Positions 47,158-59,851 are shown, counted from the first letter of the stretch. The stretch: 64,000 bases of DNA from Pontederia crassipes (GCA_030549335.1 CM060188.1:14263501-14327500), one strand, 5' to 3'. Made by a program: numbers and translations. The notes: generated by a model from the letters alone, not told the origin.

Positions 47158-50100
47158 ATGACCCCCACTCCGTTCAACGCTCCATTCATGGTGACCGCCA
47201 GGACGTCGCCAATGGCCTTCTCCTCCTCCTGCAACCCCCAGATCTTCATCGTCCTCGCCATCTTCGCCACTATCCTCCTTGGAGCTCGTCCCTCCTCCTC
47301 TTGCTACACTGCCATCTTTAGTTTCGGCGACTCACTCGCCGACACCGGCAACGCTCTCCGGCTGGGTCAGCACGTCGGTCCCGCCGGGAAGCTCCCCTTC
47401 GGAATGACCTACTTCAACCAGGCCACCGGACGCTTCTCCAATGGCCGAGTCATGATCGACTTCATCGGTGCCCCTCTGCGATCTCTCCGACTTAGTCTTC
47501 TTTTTTTTTTTTTGGATTCTGGGGTTGTACTTTGTGACTCGGATCTAATTTGCAGCGCAGAAGTTGGGATTGCCGCTGGTGCGGCCGTACCTCGCGGGAG
47601 GCGAAGGCAAGGAATTCCTTTACGGAGCGAACTTCGCGGTTGCCGGCGCAACCGCGCTTGATTTGGCCTTCTTCCGGGAGAAGGGGATGCAGGCTTCATT
47701 CACTGAATACAACCTGGGTGGGCAACTCGAGTGGTTTAAGAAGTTGCTGCCCACCATCCCTTTTGGCACAGGTAAAATATATGTTTTTCCTCCCCCAATT
47801 ACTCTTTTAGCATGAAACTTGATAACTGCATAATTGAATGGGCAATTGGATCGTGGTGAACTATGATAAGTATTGATTCTATTGCCCGATAATTTATAGA
47901 GTTTCGATAAGGAAGGTTGACGAAAGGTTCCTTTTTCTTCTGCTTTTTAGGAAATTTTTTTATCCCATGAACACATCATTCGAGCTAGCGGATTGGGGAT
48001 TAAAAATAATTGATGCCTGCTGTATATATCCTTTTGTACGAAGGCAAAAAGTTGCCTTTTCTTTGCACAAATCTGAAACAATTGAAAGAAATATAAATGA
48101 TTGCTGCTTTGACAATGATTCATCTTGTTGACCTGATCATGGAAAAAATGTTTGACTAGTTCAAGAAATTTGGTCATGAACTTCTCTTTACTGCACAGTG
48201 CACACTGGTTATGCATGAACCTTGTTATCTTCAAGGTCGCAAGAGCAATCTTTCATGCCCAAATTTGGCTTAAACTGGGTGCAGTATGGTGCCTCTATAT
48301 ATGGTTATGAAACAAAAGAATGATGATTTTATATACTTTTCTGCTCAAATTATTTATCTTGCGAACAAAATCATAATAAGAAATTACCTGATGATTCAGC
48401 ATGCTTCTTCTGAACAAGGGCTGGTTCTTTAGTTTGAATGCCATCAGATTTGGTTCAGGTGCTACTTTAAGTTGATTGCATTTAGCTTGTTAATTCTTGT
48501 GTTTATTTGCAGATATTAATGAAACATTAAGCAAGTCATTGATCTTAATGGGAGAAATTGGAGGCAATGACTACAATCATGCATTTTTCCAGAGGAAGTC
48601 TTTGGAAGTGATAAGAACATTTGTCCCAAAGGTCGTGGAAGCAATTGGTTCAGCTATCAATGTCAGTAAGGATTCCTCTAGCATGATAACCATCTGATCA
48701 GGGACCCCATGTCTCTAATTTTTTGGTGAACTAATTTAAACCCTTGCTGACAGAGGACGTCATTTTTTGTTTGCTAGACTCTAGTTGAACTTGGTGCAAG
48801 GACAATGTTGGTGCCTGGAAATTTCCCTATCGGATGTGTTCCTTGGTATCTTGTTATTTATCACAGCGAGAAAGCTGAAGATTATGACTCAGCTGGTTGT
48901 CTCAAATGGTTAAATGAGTTCTCAGAATACCACAACAGGATGCTCCTGGATGAGCTCACGAGGCTCCGAAAGATCCACCCACAAGTGACCATTATCTATG
49001 GCAACTATTATGATGCTGCAATGAGCATTTTTAAACTCCCGCAGCTCTTTGGTATGCCCCTTTTTTCTTTCCTTTTGATATCTTATCAGTTTTGCACAGT
49101 TCCATCAACTGAAGAAAAGCAATGTGCAAGTACAATTGCATAAAGTTCAAATCCAATTGCTATGAGGAAAACATTCATGCTCATTAAATTAAAACTCTCA
49201 TATCAATTTCATTTTTTTCTTAAAAGGGCAGATGCAATTTATTATGAATAATCCATGTGCTTATGGAGAAAGTAGCGAGCACTATCTAATAGAGTGAGTA
49301 AAATATGATGCACTATGCTTCAGTTGACCAAGAGCAAAAAAAAAGAATATCAAGTGAAGTTAATGTAAGTTGTCAGGTCAATTTTGCATCAAACATTGAA
49401 TAACTACATAATGTAGCGTGATAGCATTTAGAATATGGAATTTTATTGAGATTGCGGATACATGGTCTGCTTTTATACTGAATTTCCCATTATGTATGTA
49501 AAGACAGTAAAGAAAAAAAGAATAGAAAGATTCAAATTATGGACACAAAAAAGAATATCCAGAATCAAAAGTTTTTAGAGTAAGCATTATAATATATCTC
49601 TTAATATTATTGGATATTTTCATCAAGACACAGCAACAAAGAGTATATGAACAAATACAAAAGCGAAGTACATATTTGTTTTTCATTTCTCTGAAAAGGT
49701 TAGTAAACAAGCTTGTCATTCAACATGATTGAATATCATTTGCCTTTGTCATGGCTATGATAACATCCCTCTGGAGTTTCTCCAGGGTGACCAACCAATT
49801 GAAATGTAAAACATCCATTTTTCAAGGAAGAAGTAAAAAAAATTATTGCAATAGTATGAAGGGAGAAAACATAAATTAACATTGAATTGCTGCTCAGAAT
49901 TCTTTTCTTTAGTTGTTGATTGTTCCATATTCATTGTTGCTCTAGGATTCAAGGAAACTATGCGCGCATGTTGTGGAGGTGATGCCCCATATGGCATGGA
50001 CTGGTCAGCAGCTTGTGGTAGTGGCAAAGCAAAGGTATGTGGCGAAATATCAAGATATCTGTCGTGGGATGGTTTGCATCTCACAGAAGCTGCTTATGGC

Positions 50101-50184
50101 ACCATAGCGGGGAGCTTGTTAGAAGGGCCACATGCCAGTCCATCATTAGTCCAAGCGTGCCCTGGTGCAATTGATGATTTCTAG
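47158..50184 (+). CDS. GDSL esterase/lipase 5
   Basis: Exons: 47158-47467, 47556-47771, 48513-48661, 48778-49051, 49946-50184; 395 residues from the first ATG, phases 1,1,0,1. ATGs at 47,188 and 47,212 are also in frame. The last gives 377 residues and the most typical signal peptide (MAFSSSCNPQIFIVL onward), so it may be the true start. Block I is FSFGDSLADTGN (Ser59 from the first ATG). Block II is GANFAVAGATAL. Block III is GEIGGNDYN. The DxxH motif is SWDGLHLTEA (Asp358, His361). VPGNFPIGCVP is as in gene 1, its closest relative here by motif and intron size (intron 2 of 741 against 684 bp). The protein is probably a secreted serine esterase. Exons 1-2 are GC-rich, exons 3-5 AT-richer. 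Confidence 0.88.
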
Positions 50185-50332
50185 TGGCGTTTCTGTCCCA
50201 AGTCAGATTCCTTGCCATCTTACTTCGTCAGTGCATAACAATGGATGCCACAGATACGCTGCAACTACATGGTGCAAATCAATGGATACCAACGATGGTG
50301 CCTTCAATAAAAAGTTGCGCCAGCCGAAATAT

Positions 50333-50530
50333 GATGTGTGTAAAAGTTTCATTTGATTTATATTGTATCACAAAGGAAACGAATACATGCTTTTAGATCT
50401 CTAAAGAACTGATGAACTTACCAGCAAATTCGTTGGCCTGAGTGGTTTTGTTCCAAGATATGATTTGTTGTATTGCATAGATGTCTGCTAAGTAATATGA
50501 CTGGTAATTCTGATATAAGAAATGAAATAA
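50333..50530. repeat. Gene 5 downstream flank, copy A of a local duplication
   Basis: GTATCACAAAGGAAACGAAT and TATTGCATAGATGT, then AATATGACTGGTAATTCT, recur at 50,970-51,119 and 54,047-54,170 in the same order. This is the undisturbed copy. Confidence 0.7.
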
Positions 50531-50689
50531 AATGATCCTAGTGATGAGGCAAAGATGCCACAATGGAGTTAATTATCGGATAATTTCAGTAAATATTTAC
50601 CAATTTTACACTTTTTCCCTTTTCTTTCAACATTATTTTGTAACTAAACTACCTTTCATCGACCGACCGAGTATACGTAGTTTTTCAAT

Positions 50690-50969
50690 TTTTTTTCATA
50701 CGTGGAGGGAGGGGGCGACGGCCCCTGGTCTGCATCTCTGACGAGCTCGCCGGCGACATCCCTCCTTTTTTTGTGATGCATCGGTGATGCGATGCAGAAA
50801 AGCAAGTGGTGATGTTCCCCTTTTTGTTGTGTGCATCGATGATGCGAAAAAGGGGGGCGGCAATCCCTTTGTGAGCTCACCGACAAGCTTTTAGAGGAGG
50901 ATGACACCCCCTTTGCATGCGTTGACGACACGAAAAAAAAGAAGCAGAAGCATCACCACCCTTTGCAAG
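50690..50969. other. GC-rich stretch with degenerate short repeats
   Basis: GATGC-rich words (TGCATCGGTGATGCGATGCA, TGCATCGATGATGCGAAAAA) and runs of C or T repeat loosely. A 91-codon minus frame here is low-complexity and not convincing. Confidence 0.4.
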
Positions 50970-51119
50970 TTTGTTGACGAATACATGTATTGCATAGATG
51001 TGTGTCAAAATTTCACTTTGATTTACATTGTATCACAAAGGAAACGAATACATGTGGTTAGATGTTAGATATCTAATGGACACTTTACAATTGAAACTAG
51101 ATGGAACAAGGATTACTTT
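50970..51119. repeat. Duplication copy B, left half
   Basis: It matches the first half of 50,333-50,530 and ends at the target site of the solo LTR. Confidence 0.65.
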
Positions 51120-53487
51120 TGTAACACCTCAAAAATTTTCAAATTAAAAAATATTTTTCGTAATTAAAATAAATAAAAAAATTAAGGTTTTCTTAAAGAA
51201 AGATAAAGTTTGAAAAGAAATAAAAGTTAATTAGAGGAAGGATAAAAGAAGAGGAGAAGATAAAATAAAAGAAGTTTGAATTAGAATAAAAGTCTTGTTA
51301 GATAAGAGATAGAAAAAAATGATTCTTAATTACATTAGGAGTTGAAATTATAATGAGATTAGGGATTCAAAATTGAATTTGAATATAATTATAAGTTTAA
51401 TAGTATGATAAAAGTTTTATGTCTAAAAATATCTAGAAGATAAAATAATATTATTTATTATTCTATTTCAAAAATTAAAATATAAGAATATAATTATTTA
51501 TTTAATACAAAAATCTAGGAATAATTATGGTTAGGAGAGAGAGAATAAAGAAAAAATAATTAAAAGAAGATAAGTGATGAAGTTTGATGTAGAATTGAAT
51601 TAAGACTCCTAAGAAGGTTGAAATTAAGATTTTTAAGGATAAAAATATTCAGAAAATAAAATATTATTAAAATATTATTTAAATCTAAGAATCAAGAAAT
51701 TGTAATGTTAATTAGTTATTTAAATATGAAATTCATGAAAAATAAAAGATAAATTATGAATAAGAAGTATGATTAAGAATTCTAAATAGATTAGAACTTG
51801 GGAAACTTTTACATGTAAATAGGACCCCAAAAGTCCTTTTCCAAGCCATCTTTTCTTCCCTCCACGTTTGTATTTTTTCTTCATCTTTGGGCTACTTTAC
51901 CTCTTGTGTGCATGTGCAAGTTCTCCGATGGACCCTCTATTCTTTGTTATATCCTCTATCAACGGGCACCAGACACTTCGTCGGAAACATCGTAGTTTCC
52001 TTAGAAATTGTGCTCAAAGATTGGGGTTTGGATAGTTCTGCCTGAATAAGATACACACATATTTTGGATTCACTTTTGGATGCATTTTCTTAATAGAATA
52101 ATAAAGTTAAAAAAAGATTAAAATATGTTTTATGTTCTCCTATGTACCATGAATATGTGCCATAAGATAGTTCTTCAATATCATATTATTTTGCTACCCA
52201 AAATCTTGGCTAAAATTGACGAAAAACCACTTAAGTTCTGCTTTGGCAGAACTCTACCTGAGTTGCTCAAAATCCGGCCCGAGTTCTACGATGTTTCTCT
52301 AACACATTTTTACCCTTCGACTTGAATTCTATTTAAACTCGACCCAATTTTCATGTAACCCGACTCTAGTTCCTCCTCTGGTTAGTAATGGATGTTTCAA
52401 GTTTCGACCCACCTGCGTCGGTCCTAAATCTGGTTTCTAAGCAAAATAGGAAAAGGTAGCTTTGGACATTTCATTCAACGTTCGACTACGATGATCCGGC
52501 CTGAGTTTCATGTAACCCGGCCTGGGTTCCTATATTAGGTAAGGTTAGGAGATCATCGAGACATACCCAGTCCAAGCCACATTTGGACCCGACCCGAGTT
52601 TTAGCCCACCCAGCCCAAATTCTGATAGAGGTTAAGCATTTGATCTTTTGTTAAATGATCTTTTTGCCCTTGTCATTGATTTGATAACACTGAAGCCTCA
52701 AAGATAGTTAACTAGGTAAGAAGATAAAAATTATAATATGAGATTCATCATGTGCACTGATTGTTAAGTTCAAAGTGAAAAAGTCAAAGTGAAGAAAGTT
52801 TGAGCCCATAAAGCTCTAAAGTCTTTGAGTCTAAGGTATCCATCCCTGGTTTTGACTTGATCAACCATGACCCCAAAATACATGAAAGTGTCATGATGTA
52901 AACCATAATAAAAAAGTTAAAGAGCTCGCTTAGGACAACACATATATATGTCTCTATGAAGTTGTGTCTAAAGTATAAATGCAACCCACTAAGGAAGAAG
53001 AGAAAGAATAAAGAAAAGAAAAGAAGATAAGAAAGAAAGAAAGGAAATTAAGTAAGAAAGGAAAAGTTAAGTAAAACAAGTTATTATTTGATTCTTCTGA
53101 TTATTTTCCTATGTATGAAAATGTTAAAGTTAACTTGCCTCTATTAAGTAGTCGCATACATTTGTATTATCTTGCGTACTGAGTATTCATTACTCAATGG
53201 AAATTTCATTTCCCTGTGGACAGTGGCAAAGTTCGTAGTGATATAAAGTTGACATGGAACCAAGCCATTAAAATTTTAAATTTAACTTATTTGAAAGTTA
53301 GTTGGCATTTGGAGGACTAATAGGAAAAGCTAGTTAGAAAGATAGAGCACTTTCGCACTATGTTAAAGAATAGTTTAATATTATTTCACTACCATAATCC
53401 ATGTAAAGAAAAACTCACGAAGAATGAATGGTAGTTAACACGACCCAAAATAAGCCAAATTGTCATGTGACAGGACGAAGCGTTACA
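51120..53487 (+). mobile_element. Solo LTR of a Ty3/gypsy-type retrotransposon
   Basis: The element starts TGTAACACCTCAAAAATTTTC-like (first bases TGTAACACC) and ends GCGTTACA, so both ends carry the inverted TGTAAC. It is flanked by a perfect 5-bp duplication ACTTT (51,115-51,119 and 53,488-53,492). It is 2,368 bp with no coding region or second LTR, as left by recombination between two LTRs. TGTAACACC starts and the CATTACTCA and TTTCCCTGTGGACAG words near 53,185-53,225 are seen in plant gypsy LTRs. Confidence 0.8.
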
Positions 53488-53499
53488 ACTTTCACGTAG

Positions 53500-54043
53500 T
53501 TTCGTCAAACATGAAGATGTGGTCTGATTTTCTAGGTGGAACCAAGCCAATAGAACTAGAATGAAATTAGGATAACGTGACCTTGGTTTTCAAGTTTTGT
53601 TATTTGACGTTTCTTTTTTCTTTTCAATCTTTTTTTAAAAGTTTTTCTCTCTCTTGCTTTTCTTTTATATGTATATATATATATAATGTTTATTTATTAA
53701 ATATAATATATTTATTATAAAGGATTAATTCAATATTATTTATTGCTTATCATTTCATAAGTAACTTTAATATTTTATTAAACATAATTTATTATATTTA
53801 AATTCTTTATTTTTAATAAGAAATTTGTATTTCTACTTTTATTTTAATTAATAAAATTATATTTTATATTTACAATATGTATTTTTTATTCAAACATACA
53901 CCACAATTATTCTTCATATTATATTAATTATTTAGTTCCTCATTATTATGTTTCACTCACATCTTGAATCAATCTTTCAATTCAACTACTCAGGTGAGTA
54001 TGCGACACTTAAAGAACCATGACTCCACTATCCAAATGACCCC
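53500..54043. repeat. MITE-like repeat, copy e
   Basis: The reversed right end is GGGGTCATTTGGATAGTGG, close to the left end of copy a. It includes GAATCAATCTTTCAATTCAAC. The left boundary is approximate. It lies between the solo LTR and the right half of the split duplication. Confidence 0.45.
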
Positions 54044-54046
54044 AAA

Positions 54047-54170
54047 CAAACTAATGAATTTAACAACAAATTCGTAGGTCTGAATGGTTTTGTTACAAGA
54101 TATAATTTGTTGACGTATTGCATAGATGTGTGCTAAATAATATGACTGGTAATTCTAATATAAGGAAATA
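54047..54170. repeat. Duplication copy B, right half
   Basis: It matches the second half of 50,333-50,530 (AACAAATTCGTAGGTCTGAA, TGGTTTTGTTACAAGATAT, AATATGACTGGTAATTCT). It is separated from the left half (50,970-51,119) by the solo LTR and MITE copy e. Confidence 0.7.
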
Positions 54171-56761
54171 GCTGCCCTCTTTTTTTAAAATTATTTTCAG
54201 TAATTATGATATTATTATAATAATATTATTTTGTATTTATCTTAGTTTTCTTATAATGTAGCACATAGAAAAAATAAGAATGCATATATACTTGATAAGT
54301 TGGAGGATAATCTAATTACAAAATAAAGTTAGGAAAAAAAATTGACGGACTTTTGTAATTTGCCCTTGATTGATCAGGAACAAGTGTAGGCTCACATCAT
54401 ATTGGTGGAGCCGATAGGATAGCTCCTGTTGAGCCCGCTATCACTCTGCCGTGGAGTGTTCTATTGAATTTCTAAGTGACGTAAATCATAGATAATGACA
54501 TTGTTGAATTTGAAAGTGAGCAAAGTCCTTAAGGAAATTGAGATATGGCTTAAAGAACTCGAGTGAGTATTCAAGATGATCATGAACCTGCATGATGAGA
54601 AGAAAATTACTTGAATTGAGTACATGTTCGCCGAGCCAAATTGTCTCATGGGAAGAGAAATATAAGACATTCAGTTGGAATTGAAGAAAGAATTTTATGC
54701 ATTCATGTCTTTAAACTTGAGGGCAAAAGGTAAAACACGCTCAACCTAGTGGTGATATTTACCACCAAACTTGAAATATTTGTGGGTAGACGCTTGGAAT
54801 GGTGTACCCTGGCCAAGTAGAAGAAAATACTTTATATGGAGAAGCTATCTTTTCATACCCACGAGCAAATGCATGTAGTGATCTATGTCGAGGAAAAGCA
54901 TGCAGTTGCAAGGTTATGTCGAGGAAAAGCATGCAGTTGCAAGGTTGAGATGTGATGCATGTAAAATATAATATATTTTAATCTACTATTTTAATTAATA
55001 TTTTTGTAATTTGATCATGACATGCATCATTTTAGATTCTTTTTAGTCATAATTCTGAATTTATCAAATTTAATTATTAAATTCTCTGAATATTTTAATT
55101 ATAGGCAAATTAATTAAATTTTGATAAATATTTTACAAGATATGATTATCCAAGGGACTATCATCTGCATGGTCAACTGATTTTATCAAGTTGAATGAAT
55201 TACCAGACGTATCAACGACAATTCAGATGCAAAGTGATTATCGACCGTGAAAAAAGATTTAAGTATATGATGCTTTATCTTTGGGCGCAAAACTCATATT
55301 CTATCCGTCATTAGGAGATAACAATCCTTATGGATTTTGTGACCGTGATCCCATCAAGAAGTGTTTTACATGCACTAAAGCGATAAAAAAATTTATCCTT
55401 AACTAAGGTGATTATCAATCGTGAACTCCAACTACTCTTTGGGGCAAAACACCATCATCTGCCATAAAATCCAACCATGAAGACAATAATTAACCAAGGC
55501 GATCATGTACGCAATAAATAATCATTAACCAAGGTGATCATTTGGTGGCCACGAATCAAAGAGAAGTTCATCACCGGGCGCAAAACGGATAACTTTTTTT
55601 ATCATAAACCAACTTTTATCTTTAGCCGAATTTAAAGTTGGCCGTACGATATTCACGATCGTGATCAACTTGAAGTCCGTCCGCACCTATAAATAGAGAA
55701 AGAAGTCATCATCCCAACTCATGCTTTGAAGTCCAGGTTTCTTCCATAATTGAGTTGTGAGCCGTGAGCTCTGCAAGCTACGACTAAGAGGAGGGAGGTG
55801 CGACAACTGGAGGTTGATCGCGACCCTGATCAAATTCGAAAGACTATTTATCTGTCTGCTCGTGATCCGAAGCTTCGACCTTTTTATCTCTCTAGGTGTA
55901 ATTTTTCCAATTATTATTATTATTTTATTATCTCTCCAACTTTTCTAGGATGAACTCCATATTTTTAGATTTTATTTTTTAGGAGATTATTAATTGAAGA
56001 GAAATTATTTGAACCATATTTCATTTGTTTTAATCTTTTTTGATCAATTATGAATTGTACTTAATGCTTTTATGCTAGTTGATTGAATTTTTGAATTAGT
56101 CTATACCGGTTTGTGGAATGTTTAATTTAGAATTCATAATTCTAATTTTAATTGATTTTATTTGAAATTAATAATTGATATAAATTTGATAACTAGTGTG
56201 TGGATAATCAAGTTTGTGTGGTCTGTTAGTTTATACTAGTTTGTGGAGTGATTAATAGTACATGGAATTTAATTTAATTCATCTTAATTTTAATATGATT
56301 TTGATAGGATATCAGTCGTGAAGACTTCAATTCTTATTAAATTAATATAGTTCTGCATGCTTAGGTTGAGGGGATGCCAGTCGTGGAGATCACAAATTAG
56401 TCATGTCATATTACTATTTTACGACAACTCTAATTCATCTTTAAAGATTAAATTTATCTTTTATGATTCAAATATTTATCCTGATCTATTTTCATCATAA
56501 AGCCTAACTTCAACACCATTATCTTATTTTCTTTATTTTATTTTATGAGTTTAATTATGGCTTAGATAATTTATTATTTATAGTAGAAAAGATTTTTGAG
56601 AATTTATAATTTTCTTATAAGCATAATGAAGAGATTAAGTAATATCATAATTCTATATATTGTATTTTTTTAAAGCAAATTACTATATATTGTAGATATG
56701 AAGTTAGAGATCATGATATATAAATTTTCAATAATCTTAAAAGGTTGTAGCCAAAGTCTCA
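54171..56761. other. Unassigned repeat-like region
   Basis: 54,460-54,950 looks like decayed retroelement coding sequence but no domain is certain. A perfect 31-bp tandem duplication lies at 54,885-54,915 and 54,916-54,946. CTATAAATAGAG at about 55,686-55,697 is a good plus-strand TATA box with no gene after it, so 54,950-56,515 may be an LTR. No matching copy is present. Confidence 0.35.
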
Positions 56762-56775
56762 TATATGGTGGCTTT

Positions 56776-56928
56776 TTTTCGGTACATAGGGAGGTCATAG
56801 ACCTAGTGCAAGGAAATTAAAAATTAAAAATAAACGAGTATATATGCCTCGTTGGTGGGATTTGAACTCATGATCTCTCGATCATCGAGTGATGGTGTGC
56901 ACCACTGTGCTACACCTTCGTTCCCTCG
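56776..56928 (-). mobile_element. tRNA-derived SINE
   Basis: On the minus strand the head has GTGTAGCACAGTGG (A-box like) and, about 45 nt on, GAGTTCAAATCCCACC (B-box like), the pol III promoter of a tRNA-derived SINE. It ends in a short A run. A perfect 14-bp duplication TATATGGTGGCTTT flanks it (56,762-56,775 and 56,929-56,942). Confidence 0.8.
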
Positions 56929-57091
56929 TATATGGTGGCTTTATGCACCATATTGAGAGGAGAGCGATATAATAGAGTTGTTGTCACATGTGAAAATAGT
57001 GAAAATAGTGAAAATTTCTTTGAAGCATGAAAATTTGTGTCTTTCTCTATGTGTTTTTTTGTTATTCTTCCACATTCATTTTTCAATAGTA

Positions 57092-57250
57092 CACTACAAG
57101 AAAAATATTTTTTAATGATCATAATTAATGAAGAGGTCCAAATATAATCATTAAATATTGTTATTAATGATCATAAAAATTTGACCATAGATAATAAGCA
57201 CAAGAAAATACTGGGGATCGATTATTAAAAATTAATTATAAGAACAAGAT
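57092..57250. repeat. Possible CACTA element left end
   Basis: It begins CACTACAAGAAAAAT, the typical CACTA terminus, followed by subterminal repeats of TTAATGATCATAA. No right terminus (TTCTTGTAGTG) is found in the window. Confidence 0.45.
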
Positions 57251-57759
57251 TAGACTTGACATTAAAATATTTAAATTAAAGAGTAGCATCTCGTGGTTAA
57301 AGATATAGGTGGGTGAAATAAAAGAATATCCCTTAAAATTGTATTAATGATATTTATAAATTAAAAGAATATACTAATTGATATGTTTCTTTTTATTTTG
57401 TTTTCTTATTTGGGTTTCTTATTTTGCTTGATATTCCTTCTTCTCAATAGAGTATTATTATTTATCATTTTAATATTTGAAATAAAAATGAAAATTTAAT
57501 TATACTTTAAGTTTTAATATTATCATTCAAATTTTAATACCATTAATAAAAGATAAACTATATATCTTAGCTTTTGAATTTTAATATTTTATTTCTGTTA
57601 ATGCTTAGATGATAAATTTGTGAATGATATCATTCACAAAATTAAAAGTATTTAATCATTACTTTTTTATTTTTATGTCTGTTAACTTTTTAATTTATTT
57701 AATTTCAATTAGGATTTAAGGTGTATATATATATTTATTAAACATGTTTGATTATATTT

Positions 57760-58150
57760 TTTTCTGTCACGTGTTGCCCTAGCGGACACCGTCAAGCTCA
57801 CGACCTCCATCGTGGCACCCCTCACCGTAGCGGCAACCACGATCACGATCCTCCGTGGCGGCAACCCTCACTGTTGACACATCTTGCCCTAGCAGAGTTC
57901 GCGATCTGGATCCTCCGTGGCAGGGCCCCACGCCCTCCGTCGTTGCGCCCTCGCCGTTGGTGCATCTTGCCCTAGCGAAGCTCAGCACCCCTCGCCATCA
58001 GTGCGTCTTGCTTCTACTGCGAGCCTATCTGCCGCCCTAGTCTGTCCGTAGCCCGAGCCTGTCCGCCACCCGATCGAGTCTGTCCGCCACCCAAGTCCCG
58101 TGACTGGATTTGTTCGTCGCCCGAGCCTGTCAGGCACATACTCAGGACAC
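57760..58150. repeat. GC-rich degenerate tandem repeat
   Basis: CTTGCCCTAGC, CCTCCGTGGC and GTCCGCCACCC recur several times in a CpG-rich block inside AT-rich DNA. The reading frames here are low-complexity and unsupported as genes. Confidence 0.5.
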
Positions 58151-58286
58151 ACGGGAGGCAAAGTTCCAAGACGTGGTTCGCCTATCAAATCTTTGATAAC
58201 CTAACACTCAAATTTAATGTGTATGATTCGATCAAATCTTAACCTTGAATCATATTTTGGTTCCTTCAATTTCCTGTTCTGAACAA

Positions 58287-59479
58287 TGTAGGATCGAAAG
58301 CACCAACAGGGGGAGGGGGGGGGGGGAGGGTGAATCGGTATATAGAATTTAAAACCAAAAAAGACGTTGGAGTAAATTTAGAGCGAATGCGATCACAAGC
58401 AAGTAAAGGATATGTAATAAAAGCACAAGAGAAGCAAGAGAAGTAAGAGAAGAGAAATACACGATATGTTGACGAGGTTCGGCCCAACTCCTTGGCCTAC
58501 GTCCCCGCTCCGACTTCTCAACATTGAGACCGTCGGAGATTCATTAGCCTTCTCTTTTCTTATAGGGAGAGAATAATTCTTTCTACACCACAATGTCTTC
58601 TTCTTTGCTCAAGATGTAAGGCACACCTCTTCTTACAAGGAGCTCTAAAAAACTATCTAAATAAGAATTCCTTTCAAGGCTCTTCTTCTTACAAATAATA
58701 TTTTCACTAAGAAACTAGAAGAGGGAAGGGATGATTTGCAACTTTGGCTCAAGAAAAATGCTTTGGATTTGAAGGGAGCTCTAGAGTGATTTGCCTTGCT
58801 TGGATGATATTCCTTCAATCTTTTAGATCCCTTTTATAAGCTTCTCTTGAAAATTTGGCCGTTGTAAAGCAACTCAAAAAGATTGTGCTGTCAGCTCTGA
58901 AACGGTCGACCGTTTCAATATCGGTCGTCCGTTTTGCATAGTTACTAGCCGTTATCCATTTTGTCGTATTTTTAGCGGTCGCCCATTACATAATCGGTCG
59001 TTCGTTAAATAAAAAAATATATCTGTTATTTTGTCTTTTCTATGCAGTTTATCATTGATAGCAAGTCGTAGAAGAATTATAGCCGTTCTTGCTTTCATAA
59101 CGATCGCCCGAAAGTGAATCGATCGATCGATACTGAAGTGCATTCCATTCTGTGATTAGCAGTCGATCCAATCTTCTATTTCGGTCGTCCACTATCTTCA
59201 ATAACGGTCGATCGGTTATAAATCGGTCGTCCATTTTTCTGTGGTTGTTCCATTCTGTGATTAGCGGACACTCCATCATTGATTTCGGTCGTCCATTATC
59301 TGTCATAACGGTCGACCGTTATAGTATCGGTCGTCTGTTTTTACTGCAGATAAAAACTTCGAGTATTTTTCTTTGAAAAATGTTAAACATGTTCACACTA
59401 TCACTTTAAGCATAATTAGTATATCATCTTCTTTGTTTGCTATCATCAAAATACATGAAATATGGTCTTGAGATAAACA
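58287..59479 (-). repeat. LTR of the second Sirevirus-like element
   Basis: It begins TGTAGGATCGAAAGCACC, like the first family, and ends GATAAACA. It shares the conserved GATATGTTGACGAGGTTCGG block (58,463-58,482) but differs in the rest. A poly(G) run occurs near 58,308-58,327. The palindrome array is at 58,900-59,345. On its right, minus-strand AAAAAGGAGGAGAT is the polypurine tract (59,480-59,495), followed by GGGGGAG/A runs near 59,548, 59,592 and 59,794. Confidence 0.8.
58900..59345. repeat. CGGTCGACCG-type palindrome array, second LTR family
   Basis: Pairs of ACGGTCGACCGTT- and TATCGGTCGTCCGTT-like motifs recur near 58,903, 58,921, 58,975, 59,000, 59,160-59,235 and 59,285-59,335. Confidence 0.75.
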
Positions 59480-59851
59480 ATCTCCTCCTTTTTGATGATG
59501 GCAAACAAAATGACGAGAAGGTAATCAAAATATCAAAATTATAAATTCTTCCCCCTAAATTCATGCTTACTTTTACAAATATATCATTTACTCCCCCTTA
59601 ATCAAAGCATAACTTCTTTTTGTAAATATCATGAATGTCATATCATATATATAGTGAAAATAAATCACGACTCACAATTCTCAATACAATCCACGTCATA
59701 AACAAGAACAGTGAACACATCTCATAAACATAACAATAATATCATTCATAGTGATAAAGTCATACATCGTCACATATTCCACATATTTCTTCTCCCCCTT
59801 TTGACACCATCAAAAAGGAGGAAATAAAAAGATCACTAACATAACGAAAAA

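Noticed and set aside
56860-56925. tRNA gene on the minus strand
   Set aside because: No full cloverleaf; A/B-box-like head with poly(A) tail and 14-bp duplication fits a SINE.
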